64,000 nt of DNA from Alkalimarinus sediminis. GTDB lineage: Bacteria > Pseudomonadota > Gammaproteobacteria > Pseudomonadales > Oleiphilaceae. Positions 46,676 through 54,846 of this stretch are shown here, piece by piece. Below the pieces are notes generated by a model. The model was not told where the DNA came from. It searched no databases and saw only the letters and a list, made by a program, of their open reading frames with translations. Location: the NCBI RefSeq assembly GCF_026427595.1, contig NZ_CP101527.1, forward strand, positions 4,025,001 to 4,089,000. The letters are read 5' to 3'. The first letter of the stretch is position 1, and each line of letters starts with the position of its first letter. The translations under genes and the position numbers were made by a program.

Positions 46676-47353
46676 TTACCCAACAACACCTTCAAGAATG
46701 GCTCTAAAACGTGGCTGTAGATGCTGCAATAACATCTCCGATAATGAGTCATCAGTCATCTCTACGCTCACTTCGCCCTCTTTAAGCAAGAACGTAAGGC
46801 CACTATTTATGTTCTTATCAAATCGTATCTGCACGCCTTTGCTGAGCATTTTTTTCGCGGTATCTGATACCAGCTCTACCAGCTGCCCTTGTTCGAGTAG
46901 TTTTGGATCTTCCCGCAGCTCGTTCACCCCTTTTACAATGTCCGGCAACATAATCGTGACAGCTTCATCAGGAATGTTGGTTTTAGAGACTGCTGAAACC
47001 AATAAGAACTTGAGTGTGTTCGGGTCTTGTAGCTCTTGGGCGACCAACTTGCGTAGTTGCTCAGAAAACTGCATCGACAACTCGTCTTTCAGCTTTAATT
47101 TGATATCTCTGAAGGCGAGCCCTAGTGCGTCCTTTCCGGCATCCTTAACAAACGAGGCTTGCTGCTCAGCCTCTTTGCGAATAGCTTCGGCTTCTTCTTT
47201 CGCCTGTTTAATGATCCACTCTGCACGCTGTTCAGCATCTTCTACAATTCGGGTACCAGCTTCTTTCCCCGCATTAACACCTTTTTCACGAATCTGATCA
47301 ATCAACTCTTGCACGCCACTGGAAGACTGTTTGGTATCTAAGGACTGTGACAT
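46676..47353 (-). CDS. ntpE: V-type ATPase subunit E (peripheral stalk)
   Basis: This 225-residue protein has a long N-terminal helix rich in Glu, Lys, Ala and Gln (about 25-85; AGTRIVEDAEQRAEWIIKQAKEEAEAIRKEAEQQ) and a C-terminal alpha/beta domain, the V-ATPase E-subunit plan. It forms the stator with subunit I. A G/H partner subunit, which normally pairs with E, is not in this operon. The start has GGAGAAG upstream. Confidence 0.85.
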   Translation of the reverse strand: MSQSLDTKQSSSGVQELIDQIREKGVNAGKEAGTRIVEDAEQRAEWIIKQAKEEAEAIRKEAEQQASFVKDAGKDALGLAFRDIKLKLKDELSMQFSEQLRKLVAQELQDPNTLKFLLVSAVSKTNIPDEAVTIMLPDIVKGVNELREDPKLLEQGQLVELVSDTAKKMLSKGVQIRFDKNINSGLTFLLKEGEVSVEMTDDSLSEMLLQHLQPRFRAILEGVVG

Positions 47354-47377
47354 TTCGACTTCTCCTTTAACGGCCTT

Positions 47378-47824
47378 TTAAGCGGGAATTGAGCCTGCGA
47401 GTACCAAAGCAAATACAAACGCAAACACAGCAAAACCTTCCACTATGGCGGCAGGTGCAATCGCTAAACCAAAAATTTCTGGCTTATTTTTGGCTGCATT
47501 TATCGCAGCGACTAACGCTTGACCTTGGTAGACAGCACTTAGCATGAGCGCAAGCCCTGTAAGCAACCCAATGGCGAAGATACCCGGTGCATTATCGGCG
47601 GTAATCTCACGGTTAAGCGTAAACATCACCACAATCCCCAGAATAACTTGAGTGGACGGCATAGCTGATAGGCCAATGTATTTACCGTAACCGCTCTCAG
47701 TATCCAGTAACGCACCCGCTGCGGCTTGACCTGCGCGAGCACAGCCATAGCTGCTGCCAATAGCACCCAGTGCTGTAGGTGCAAATATACCTACCCACCC
47801 CAAAGCGATTACGAATTGTTCCAT
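47378..47824 (-). CDS. ntpK: V-type ATPase proteolipid K (rotor ring)
   Basis: This 148-residue proteolipid has four helices in two hairpins. Residues matching the Na+ site of Enterococcus hirae NtpK are all present: Thr58 and Gln59 in MPSTQVILG, Gln100 in AVYQGQA, and the essential Glu129 in AIVEGFAV. That pattern predicts Na+ rather than H+ as coupling ion. The start overlaps the end of subunit I by 16 bases, and its ribosome-site leader (GGAGAGTCGAA) nearly repeats that of subunit E. Confidence 0.93.
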   Translation of the reverse strand: MEQFVIALGWVGIFAPTALGAIGSSYGCARAGQAAAGALLDTESGYGKYIGLSAMPSTQVILGIVVMFTLNREITADNAPGIFAIGLLTGLALMLSAVYQGQALVAAINAAKNKPEIFGLAIAPAAIVEGFAVFAFVFALVLAGSIPA

Positions 47825-49623
47825 TTCGACTCTCCTCGTTTCTTAAAAGCTTTAAAGGGGTAGCCTTCGCCTTTAACACCCCAGTTGTAGAACTCAAGCA
47901 GATTCAGGCGCAGACCATGAATCACTCCACTCATAATGCCGAGCACAAAATTTAGCCCATGCCCCAACAGAATAATCAGTGCAAACAGAATAAACCCGCC
48001 TGCTGAAACCGAATCTCTAGCTTCTATCGCCAGACTATTAAATGTCACAGCAAGGGATGCGCTCGACAGGCCTAGTGCAAACAACCGCATATAACTCAGC
48101 ACATCACCAAACGCTTTAGACAATCCGTATAGTGCCGACACACCATCAAATAGCTGCAAAAACAGCTCTTTGCCACTGCGCAGCTTTCGTGCCCCTGAGA
48201 ACAGCAGAATAAACAGAATACCCATCACAATGACTTTAAATGAAAATGCACTGCGTAAGTCAAAGTCATCTACCTGCATATACCCGAGCCATAAAGTAAA
48301 CGCTCCAGCTATGGTCATCACCCATCCAATCGACGCGAGCGCCACCCAGGAGTTTCGCTGAACCCATGCCACCATTGCGTTAGCGATAACCAAGTGCAAC
48401 ACCCCAGCACCAATAGATAGCTTCATCATCGACGAGAAATCATTCATATCAATCACATGTAACGTGCTGAGCAAGTGCCCATCTGGTGGTGTTATACCGA
48501 AATAACTGCCCACCATCACACCATAGACAAACGCTGATGCCACTAACGCCAGCCATAAATTACGAATTCTGACTGAGGTAACACTGGTTCGAGTCAGTTT
48601 CGGCCAAGCTGTCATCAAAATACCCCCTAGAATTAGGGCATACCCGGCGTCAGCTATGATCATTGAAAAGAACAGAGAGAATGAGAAAAAGATCAGCGTC
48701 GACGGGTCCCAAGACCGATAGCCCGGTAACTGAAAAAATGAAACCGCTTCTTCTCCACCACCTAAAGCATCGCTGTTTTTTAGCAGCGTGGGCGGCAACT
48801 CTTCTGATGTTGGTGAAACCAATTGGTAGGCAACGGGTAGATGAGTTGCCCACTCCTCTAGTGTATTGATGCTGTCTTCTGGCACCCATGCCTGCAAAAC
48901 AAAAAAATCCCCCAGATCCAACACTCGTTGTTCAGCAGATTTGAGTTCATGTTTGTTGATCGCCTCATTCAGTGACAACCTCAACGTCAAAATCCAGCGT
49001 GTCAACGCTTCACGCTCAGCATTAAGGTTTTCGAGCTTTACCAACGCTTCTTCTTTGAGCGATTCAAGTCTGGTAAGTGAATTTGGCCCGACATGAGCTC
49101 GTCTAAATGGAACCTGCTCAGCGTCTGGCTCTTCCACAGCAACCACCACAAGGTAGATATTTTTATGGTCACGGTTGATGACCTTCCAAGGTAGCGCAAT
49201 ATCTTTCAGTTGAGGCTCTTTACTCAACGGAACAAGGTAGAGCCATAGCCGATTTTGATCGAGCTCTTCGAGGGGAGGAAACTCAAAATCACCCCACTGC
49301 ATGAGCTGTCGTCGGCGACTGCGAATCAGATCAATTTGGTCGACGGTATCTTCACGAGCAATTTTATTCTTTAACACCTGCTCGGTTACGTCTTTTAACG
49401 ACAAGCCTTCAGCAGGCAACTGAATTCGTCTTTTATTGGGAGCACTGTTTAAATAATTAAGTGCTTCACGAACGCCATCAGCGACATCAGGCGAAAGCTC
49501 TAATTTCTCTTCTACTAAGGTGATAACATGAGCCAGCCCAAAGGACTGGAATTGCTCTAGTATGGCGCGTTTTTCACTCGTTTCACCGATCAGAGTCAGT
49601 TTTTTAAGTGCCGCTATACTCAT
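47809..49623 (-). CDS. ntpI: V-type ATPase subunit I (a-subunit)
   Basis: This 604-residue protein has an N-terminal soluble half (about 1-310) with coiled coil, then a C-terminal membrane half with about seven to eight helices (LIFFSFSLFFSMIIADAGYALILGGI; DVLSYMRLFALGLSSASLAVTFN; GHGLNFVLGIMSGVIHGLRLN). The C-terminal helices with conserved Arg in SYMRLFALG line the ion path. The length and plan fit the bacterial a-subunit. It is 11 bases from subunit D and overlaps subunit K. Confidence 0.9.
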   Translation of the reverse strand: MSIAALKKLTLIGETSEKRAILEQFQSFGLAHVITLVEEKLELSPDVADGVREALNYLNSAPNKRRIQLPAEGLSLKDVTEQVLKNKIAREDTVDQIDLIRSRRRQLMQWGDFEFPPLEELDQNRLWLYLVPLSKEPQLKDIALPWKVINRDHKNIYLVVVAVEEPDAEQVPFRRAHVGPNSLTRLESLKEEALVKLENLNAEREALTRWILTLRLSLNEAINKHELKSAEQRVLDLGDFFVLQAWVPEDSINTLEEWATHLPVAYQLVSPTSEELPPTLLKNSDALGGGEEAVSFFQLPGYRSWDPSTLIFFSFSLFFSMIIADAGYALILGGILMTAWPKLTRTSVTSVRIRNLWLALVASAFVYGVMVGSYFGITPPDGHLLSTLHVIDMNDFSSMMKLSIGAGVLHLVIANAMVAWVQRNSWVALASIGWVMTIAGAFTLWLGYMQVDDFDLRSAFSFKVIVMGILFILLFSGARKLRSGKELFLQLFDGVSALYGLSKAFGDVLSYMRLFALGLSSASLAVTFNSLAIEARDSVSAGGFILFALIILLGHGLNFVLGIMSGVIHGLRLNLLEFYNWGVKGEGYPFKAFKKRGESKWNNS

Positions 49624-49634
49624 AAAAGCCGCCC

Positions 49635-50231
49635 TTAACCTGCATGCTGCTTCTGTTTGGCCAGTTTCGAACGCACGACTCCCGCTCGCTCCTGATCAGC
49701 CAGAAACAGTCCAATTTTTTTAATGTTGCTTTCCGCCTCAGGAATCAACACTTTTGAAAACAAGTTCACTCGCTGGGTAATCGTTCTAACGGCGACCTTG
49801 AGACGAGCTAGACGAATATTCAACACCTGCTCCTGCATCTTCAGCTTCATCACCTTCTCAAGCACCAACGCCAACTCATCAAACCAGTGAGGTCGTGCCA
49901 GATAACCATACTCTGCGCGTTTAAACACAATACTCTCTAAGTACGGAACCTTAGTACCTAGCAAATTCTCCTCTTCCAAATTGAAGCTCTCTACAACCAC
50001 TAAGCCATCCATTTGGATATTTTCAACCGCCAACATCGGAAGTTGCTGGTAGATGCTTGCTTCTACTGATGAAATCTCAGAACGACAAAGGGCTAAGGCC
50101 TCTTCTGCTTTCTTACGCTCAAGCAAAAGCTGTTTCTGCTTCATCTCTAAAGAAGGCAGATAACGGCCATAGGAGACTTTTCGCTGCTTCTCCTTGCTCA
50201 AGGCACTTTTGTTAAGCGCTAACTTTGCCAT
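49635..50231 (-). CDS. ntpD: V-type ATPase subunit D (central axle)
   Basis: This 198-residue protein is a pair of long helices with a central globular part (LNKSALSKEKQRKVSYGRYL at the start; IRLARLKVAVRTITQRVNLFSKVLIPEAESNIKKI near the C-terminus), the subunit D plan that turns inside A3B3. The N-terminus overlaps subunit B by 20 bases. No separate subunit F, its usual partner, is seen in the operon. Confidence 0.9.
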   Translation of the reverse strand: MAKLALNKSALSKEKQRKVSYGRYLPSLEMKQKQLLLERKKAEEALALCRSEISSVEASIYQQLPMLAVENIQMDGLVVVESFNLEEENLLGTKVPYLESIVFKRAEYGYLARPHWFDELALVLEKVMKLKMQEQVLNIRLARLKVAVRTITQRVNLFSKVLIPEAESNIKKIGLFLADQERAGVVRSKLAKQKQHAG

Positions 50232-51567
50232 TCTCTTCGGCCCAGTATTTGTCTTTGAGTGTCTGTTTAATCACCACTTCTTCTTTATCAAAACACTCAG
50301 CCAAAAGCGCCCAACAAGCATCCAGTGCCTCCTCTAGGGGCATTGAAATATCTAACCGCATAAAACGCGCTTTAAACAACTGGCTAAACTTTAATAACTT
50401 GTGATCAAACTCGCTAAGATCAAATGCCATCGCTTGCTTCTGCTCTGCTTCAACGCCTTCAGAGTAATAGCGAATCATGGTATTCATAATCTGGCCGTGG
50501 TCTTCTCGTGTCTGTTGGCCGATTACATGCTGTTTTAGACGCGACAACGAGCCAAAGGGGTCAATAACACCATTGTGTAGATAGAACTGCCCTTCGGTAA
50601 TATAGCCGGTATTGTCGGGTACTGGGTGCGTCACATCGTCACCCGGCATAGTGGTCACGGATAAAATGGTGACCGAACCTGCACCTCTAAAATCACAAGC
50701 TTTCTCATATCGACGAGCCAACTGAGAGTAGAGATCGCCCATATAGCCACGATTAGAAGGGATATGCTCCATCGCGATACCAATTTCTTTCATCGCATCA
50801 GCGTAAGCAGTCATATCGGTCATCAACACCAATACTCGCTTGCCTTCTTCAACCGCTAGCTTCTCGGCTACCGCTAATGCGAGATCAGGCACCATCAAAC
50901 GTTCGACTACTGGGTCTGAAGCAAGATTGACGTACATAACGGTTCGCGACATGACGCCAGCATCTTCAAACATCTGCTTGAAGGCATGATAGTCATCAAA
51001 AATAAGACCTAAACCGGCAAACACCACAACATCGGCATCCGCCTGAATACCAATACGGGCCAAAAATTTATTAAACGGTTCACCTGCCACTGAAAAGATA
51101 GGGATTTTTTGGCTTTCAACCAGGCAATTAAACACATCAATCATCGGCACATCAGTGCGGATCATTCGAGACGCAAGCACGCGGGAGGTAGGGTTAACGG
51201 TAGGACCGTTAATCGCTACTTTAGGTTCGTGAGTTAAGCTAGGGCCATTATCAATTGGCGCTCCAGAGCCATTAAAAATACGACCAAAAATATTATCGGA
51301 ATAGATCGCCTGCATGGTTTCGCCCAAAAAGCGCACCGATGCATCGTTAGATAACCCTTTGGTTCCAGAAAATGCCTGTAGCGACACAATATCATCAGAC
51401 AGTTTGATAATTTGCGCTAGCGAGAAGAACTCACCATGTTGTTCAATAATCGCGAGATCGCGATTACGTGGGGGCGTTTTCATACTAGCGGTATCATCAA
51501 CCCGCAGATTGACGATATCACCTACAATACTGGCGATTCCTTGGTAACGAGTAAACCCGAGGTCCAT
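50212..51567 (-). CDS. ntpB: V-type ATPase regulatory subunit B
   Basis: This 451-residue non-catalytic nucleotide-binding subunit lacks a P-loop Lys, as in the B family (FSVAGEPFNKFLARIGIQAD replaces Walker A). It has the GRIFNGSGAPIDNGP and VLMTDMTAYADAMKEIG signatures. It leads the twelve-gene run, so the promoter should lie in 51568-51733. That spacer holds an imperfect AT-rich palindrome (51639-51657, TAGTAATTATAATTAACTA), a possible operator. The start follows GGGAG. Confidence 0.92.
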   Translation of the reverse strand: MDLGFTRYQGIASIVGDIVNLRVDDTASMKTPPRNRDLAIIEQHGEFFSLAQIIKLSDDIVSLQAFSGTKGLSNDASVRFLGETMQAIYSDNIFGRIFNGSGAPIDNGPSLTHEPKVAINGPTVNPTSRVLASRMIRTDVPMIDVFNCLVESQKIPIFSVAGEPFNKFLARIGIQADADVVVFAGLGLIFDDYHAFKQMFEDAGVMSRTVMYVNLASDPVVERLMVPDLALAVAEKLAVEEGKRVLVLMTDMTAYADAMKEIGIAMEHIPSNRGYMGDLYSQLARRYEKACDFRGAGSVTILSVTTMPGDDVTHPVPDNTGYITEGQFYLHNGVIDPFGSLSRLKQHVIGQQTREDHGQIMNTMIRYYSEGVEAEQKQAMAFDLSEFDHKLLKFSQLFKARFMRLDISMPLEEALDACWALLAECFDKEEVVIKQTLKDKYWAEENGKVSA

Positions 51568-51733
51568 CTATTAACGCTCCCATTTTCACTGATACTTTAC
51601 GTTTAATATACCTACTTTTTAGTATTTGTCGAAGCTATTAGTAATTATAATTAACTATTATTACACCAATATTTAAGCGTAGTCGATGAGATAATAATCG
51701 CAACATATTGTTACAAATTTTCAGGTAACGTTT

Positions 51734-52657
51734 TTAATAACTGTCGCGACAGCTCTCTTCAGGCTGCTCAAACTCAATGGTGGTATGTGCAATTCTGTAG
51801 GGTTCAAGCCCTTTAGCAAGATCTAACTTAACAGCCGCTTGCAGACCATTATCCAACGGCTGACTGAGGACTAAGTGGGCAGTCAACACATGGCTTTCAC
51901 CATCTAGCGACCACAAGTGAAAGTGATGTACCTCTGCCACTTGTTCTAGTGCCAAGAGCTGCTGGTATATCTTCTCACGCAACGCTTGATCTGGAGTTGC
52001 CTGCAAAAACAGTTTTACGGTTTCTTTTAATGTTCGCATGACATTAATAAGAATAAACAGCGTGAACGCAATTGAAAGCAGCGGATCAAGTATCGGCCAG
52101 TCAACAAACATCAGCACTACACTGACGATCAATACAGCTACCCAGCCCAAAACGTCTTCCATCAGGTGCCAATTCAACACTCGCTCATTCAGCGTTTTAC
52201 CATCACTTAATTTGTAGGCGGCATAACCATTCACCACTACACCCAAAATAGCCAAACCAAACATTCCTTGAGCGTGAGGCATTTCAGGGTTTGCAAGACG
52301 AGGCACAGCTTCAAATAGCACCCATGTAGACCCTGCAACTAACACGGCACCATTGACCAGCGCTCCCAATAACGATAGGCGCCGGTAACCATAACTAAAA
52401 GCGTTATCGGCGCCTTTGTCGCCCATTTTTCCTAACAACCAACCCAAGCCTATAGAGAGTGTATCACCCAGATCATGCACCGCGTCAGCCATGATCGCGG
52501 TACTATTTGTCAACCAGCCACCAATAAACTCGATGATGGTAAAAAATAGATTTAGGAAGAATGCCACACCCATTCGTCCAGACGCTGCATGCGCATGTCC
52601 ATGGGCATGCGCATGTGTATGAGCGTGGCTATGTCCTGATTTTGCATGGCTATGCAT
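51734..52657 (-). CDS. Cation diffusion facilitator (Zn2+/Co2+-type) with His-rich tail
   Basis: This 307-residue membrane protein has six helices. An N-terminal His-rich tail (HSHAHTHAHAHGHAHA) sits before helix 1. Helix 2 has the HxxxD pair in AVHDLGDTLSIG and helix 5 has HLMEDVLGW, the metal-site pattern of Zn2+ facilitators. A C-terminal cytoplasmic ferredoxin-like domain follows. It overlaps the upstream cation transporter gene by eight bases, so they are one operon controlled by the CadR-type regulator. Confidence 0.92.
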   Translation of the reverse strand: MHSHAKSGHSHAHTHAHAHGHAHAASGRMGVAFFLNLFFTIIEFIGGWLTNSTAIMADAVHDLGDTLSIGLGWLLGKMGDKGADNAFSYGYRRLSLLGALVNGAVLVAGSTWVLFEAVPRLANPEMPHAQGMFGLAILGVVVNGYAAYKLSDGKTLNERVLNWHLMEDVLGWVAVLIVSVVLMFVDWPILDPLLSIAFTLFILINVMRTLKETVKLFLQATPDQALREKIYQQLLALEQVAEVHHFHLWSLDGESHVLTAHLVLSQPLDNGLQAAVKLDLAKGLEPYRIAHTTIEFEQPEESCRDSY

Positions 52658-53279
52658 TGCTCTTCACCTCTTGACACTCCCCCTTCTCTAAAGCCATTTT
52701 TGCATCACGAATGACTGAGCGTACACTGCGTAAAATGACGATGGCAACCACAACCCCGATCACAAGGTCGGGCCAGCGATCGCCTAAAATACCTACTAGC
52801 CCACCCGCAGCAATCACACCCGCATTGGCTATCACATCATTTCTTGAACATATCCAGCTGGCACGCATATTTACGTCACTGCTCCGGTGTTTCTGAATTA
52901 ATAGCAAACAAATGACATTTGCAATCAGCGCGGCAAACCCCACCATCATCATTAGCTCTGACTCAGGCTCACTTCCGAACAGCAACCGCCTTAGGATATC
53001 GAACACAATCAATATCCCCAAAGCGCCTTGAAAATAACCGCTCAGTAGCGCCGCTTTAGCTTTATAAGTACTTGAGCGGCCAACAGCATAAAGCCCAATT
53101 CCGTACACTACGGCATCGGCCAGCATATCCAGCGAGTCAGCAATTAATGCCGTCGATTCAGCAATCCAGCCGAATCCCAGCTCAATCACAAACATGAGTA
53201 CATTAATCACTAACAGTATGATCAATACTCTTTTCTGCGAGTTATCTTTAATTTCTACTTCACAACCACAGCCTGACAT
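52650..53279 (-). CDS. Short CDF-family cation transporter
   Basis: This 209-residue protein has a short N-terminus with MSGCGCEVE, a Cys pair, and then six helices of the CDF fold. Helix 2 has ALIADSLDMLADAVVYG (DxxxD) and helix 5 has SRNDVIANAGV (NDxxxN). The C-terminal cytoplasmic domain is almost missing, which sets it apart from the 51734 gene. It is first in the operon under the MerR-type promoter. It probably moves Cd2+, Zn2+ or a related ion out of the cytoplasm. Confidence 0.88.
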   Translation of the reverse strand: MSGCGCEVEIKDNSQKRVLIILLVINVLMFVIELGFGWIAESTALIADSLDMLADAVVYGIGLYAVGRSSTYKAKAALLSGYFQGALGILIVFDILRRLLFGSEPESELMMMVGFAALIANVICLLLIQKHRSSDVNMRASWICSRNDVIANAGVIAAGGLVGILGDRWPDLVIGVVVAIVILRSVRSVIRDAKMALEKGECQEVKSNA

Positions 53280-53370
53280 TCTTGCCCCTCTAGCCTTTGC
53301 GTCGATAACGACGACCCACCCTAGTCAATTTCGGTCAACCTTGTGTTAACCAAAACTCTCAACTATCTTA

Positions 53371-53401
53371 ATTAAAAACCCTGTAGTCACTACAGAGTCA
53401 A
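53371..53401 (-). promoter_or_regulatory. CadR/PbrR-type promoter with operator dyad
   Basis: Read on the minus strand, TTGACT (53401-53396) and TTTAAT (53376-53371) are separated by 19 bp. The spacer contains the dyad CTGTAGT-x-ACTACAG, the recognised MerR-family operator form. It sits between the two-gene CDF operon and the regulator gene, and would be remodelled by metal-bound CadR. The overlong spacer is the MerR-family hallmark. Confidence 0.85.
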
Positions 53402-53456
53402 GAAAAAGCAACCGTCTTGATACTAAAAAACTGCAACCTTTATATGAGACAGCCTA

Positions 53457-53891
53457 ATGCGGATAAGCCAGCTAGCCAATGCAGCGCACTGTGACCTTGA
53501 AACCGTGAGGTATTATGAAAAGATAAAGCTCATGCCAGAACCGGCACGCAGTGACTCCGGTTACCGGATCTACAACCACGACCACTTAGAGCGGCTTAAC
53601 TTTATTCGTCACTGCCGCTCTCTCGATATGCCATTAAGAGAGATCACCTCACTGCTCCACTTTCGAGATAACCCGACACTCAAATGCGATCAAGTGAATC
53701 AGCTTATCGATGAACAGCTCGTTTCAGTAGCCAAGAAAATAAAAATGCTGAAAGGACTAAAAGAGCAGCTAAACTTACTGAGAAGCCGCTGCGATAACGA
53801 CCACACAGCGGGTGATTGCGGAATTCTCAAAGGACTTGATAGTGATGCAGTAATTGGCAAGTGCCCTTGTCATCATGAGCTAAAAAAGTAG
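53457..53891 (+). CDS. cadR: MerR-family Cd(II)/Pb(II)-responsive regulator
   Basis: This 144-residue MerR-type activator has the helix-turn-helix ISQLANAAHCDLETVRYYEKI and a dimerisation helix. Cysteines at 77, 112 and 121 match the metal site of CadR/PbrR proteins; a C-terminal KCPCHHELKK (Cys136, Cys138) adds extra possible ligands. It is divergent from the two CDF genes across the MerR-type promoter at 53371-53401. The start ATG 53457 has a weak ribosome site. Cd(II) versus Pb(II) or Zn(II) is not resolved. Confidence 0.92.
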   Translation: MRISQLANAAHCDLETVRYYEKIKLMPEPARSDSGYRIYNHDHLERLNFIRHCRSLDMPLREITSLLHFRDNPTLKCDQVNQLIDEQLVSVAKKIKMLKGLKEQLNLLRSRCDNDHTAGDCGILKGLDSDAVIGKCPCHHELKK

Positions 53892-53913
53892 GCGTTGTTT
53901 TGGGGAGAGCAGT

Positions 53914-54798
53914 ATGACCATAAAACTAACTCATCTGCAGCGGATAGCCTGCTTTGCTTTGCTGTATTCGATACTGTTAGCGCCAGCCCTTAACGGGGCA
54001 GAGTTAATTCTGGTCAATAAACCTCGTACAGCTGAAGACAAACGCTATGAATACCCAGAAAAGCTCTTGAAGGCGATTTTATCAACCACCGAACAACAGT
54101 ATGGCCCTGCCAAAATAAAACACTCGCAAATGCCAATGCAACGTAATAGAGCACTGCTAGAGCTTGAACTGGGTGAGAATATTCATGTTATGGCCACCGC
54201 TCTTAAACCTGAGTGGGAAAAGCGATTAACCCCTATACGGATACCCATTCATAAAGGGTTGGTGGGTTATCGTATATTTCTTATCCTTGAAAAAAATCAG
54301 CCAATGTTGTCCAAAATCACCACTATCGAGCAACTGAAAGAAATCTCTACCGGGTCAGGTCGACAGTGGTCAACGACCCGAGCGCTCAAAGAAAGTGGAT
54401 TTAACGTTATGGAAGGCATCAACTATGAGGGGTTGTTCTCAATGTTGGCGAGAGAACGCTTTATCACCTTTAGCCGAGGCATTAATGAAGTCTTCGCGGA
54501 GTATGAGAGCCATCGGCATACGCTTCCTACGCTGGCTATCGAAGAAGAGTTGTTGCTGTATATCTCCCTCCCTACTTACTTCTTCGTTACCCCTAATCGC
54601 CCCGATCTGGCAAAACGTATAGAAGAAGGGTTGCTTGCCATGATAGACGATGGCTCATTTGATGAGATGTTCAATGCCGAGTTTGGAGGGTTAATCGAAC
54701 ATACCAACCTTCCTAACAGAAGAGTCTTTAGTATCGACAACCCCAACTTATCGCCAGAAACCCCTCTTGATATAGAGCACTACTGGTATCGACCATAG
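53914..54798 (+). CDS. Periplasmic solute-binding-like protein, orphan
   Basis: This 294-residue exported protein has a signal peptide (IACFALLYSILLAPALNGA) and a divergent class-3 solute-binding fold (LILVNKPRTAEDKRYEYPEKLLKAIL...). No transporter gene is nearby. It starts 22 bases after cadR, but a functional link is doubtful. The stop codon starts a 7-bp tandem triplication. Fourth such protein in the window. Confidence 0.78.
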   Translation: MTIKLTHLQRIACFALLYSILLAPALNGAELILVNKPRTAEDKRYEYPEKLLKAILSTTEQQYGPAKIKHSQMPMQRNRALLELELGENIHVMATALKPEWEKRLTPIRIPIHKGLVGYRIFLILEKNQPMLSKITTIEQLKEISTGSGRQWSTTRALKESGFNVMEGINYEGLFSMLARERFITFSRGINEVFAEYESHRHTLPTLAIEEELLLYISLPTYFFVTPNRPDLAKRIEEGLLAMIDDGSFDEMFNAEFGGLIEHTNLPNRRVFSIDNPNLSPETPLDIEHYWYRP

Positions 54799-54818
54799 AT
54801 ACTTGATACTTGATACTT
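54798..54818 (+). repeat. 7-bp tandem repeat (3 copies) starting at a stop codon
   Basis: GATACTT is repeated three times from 54798, the last base of the TAG stop, to 54818. It fits a pattern seen at three other genes in this window. Confidence 0.85.
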
Positions 54819-54846
54819 GAAAAAGGCTCGCTTCTATATTCTGCCT

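Noticed and set aside
46698-47297. Plus-strand 199-codon frame over V-ATPase subunit E
   Set aside because: Mirror of the helical Glu/Lys-rich E gene; Ser-rich with no family features.
51639-51657. ArgR or FNR/ANR box before the V-ATPase/arc run
   Set aside because: Only an imperfect AT-rich palindrome is present; neither the TTGAT-N4-ATCAA form nor a clear ARG box could be seen.
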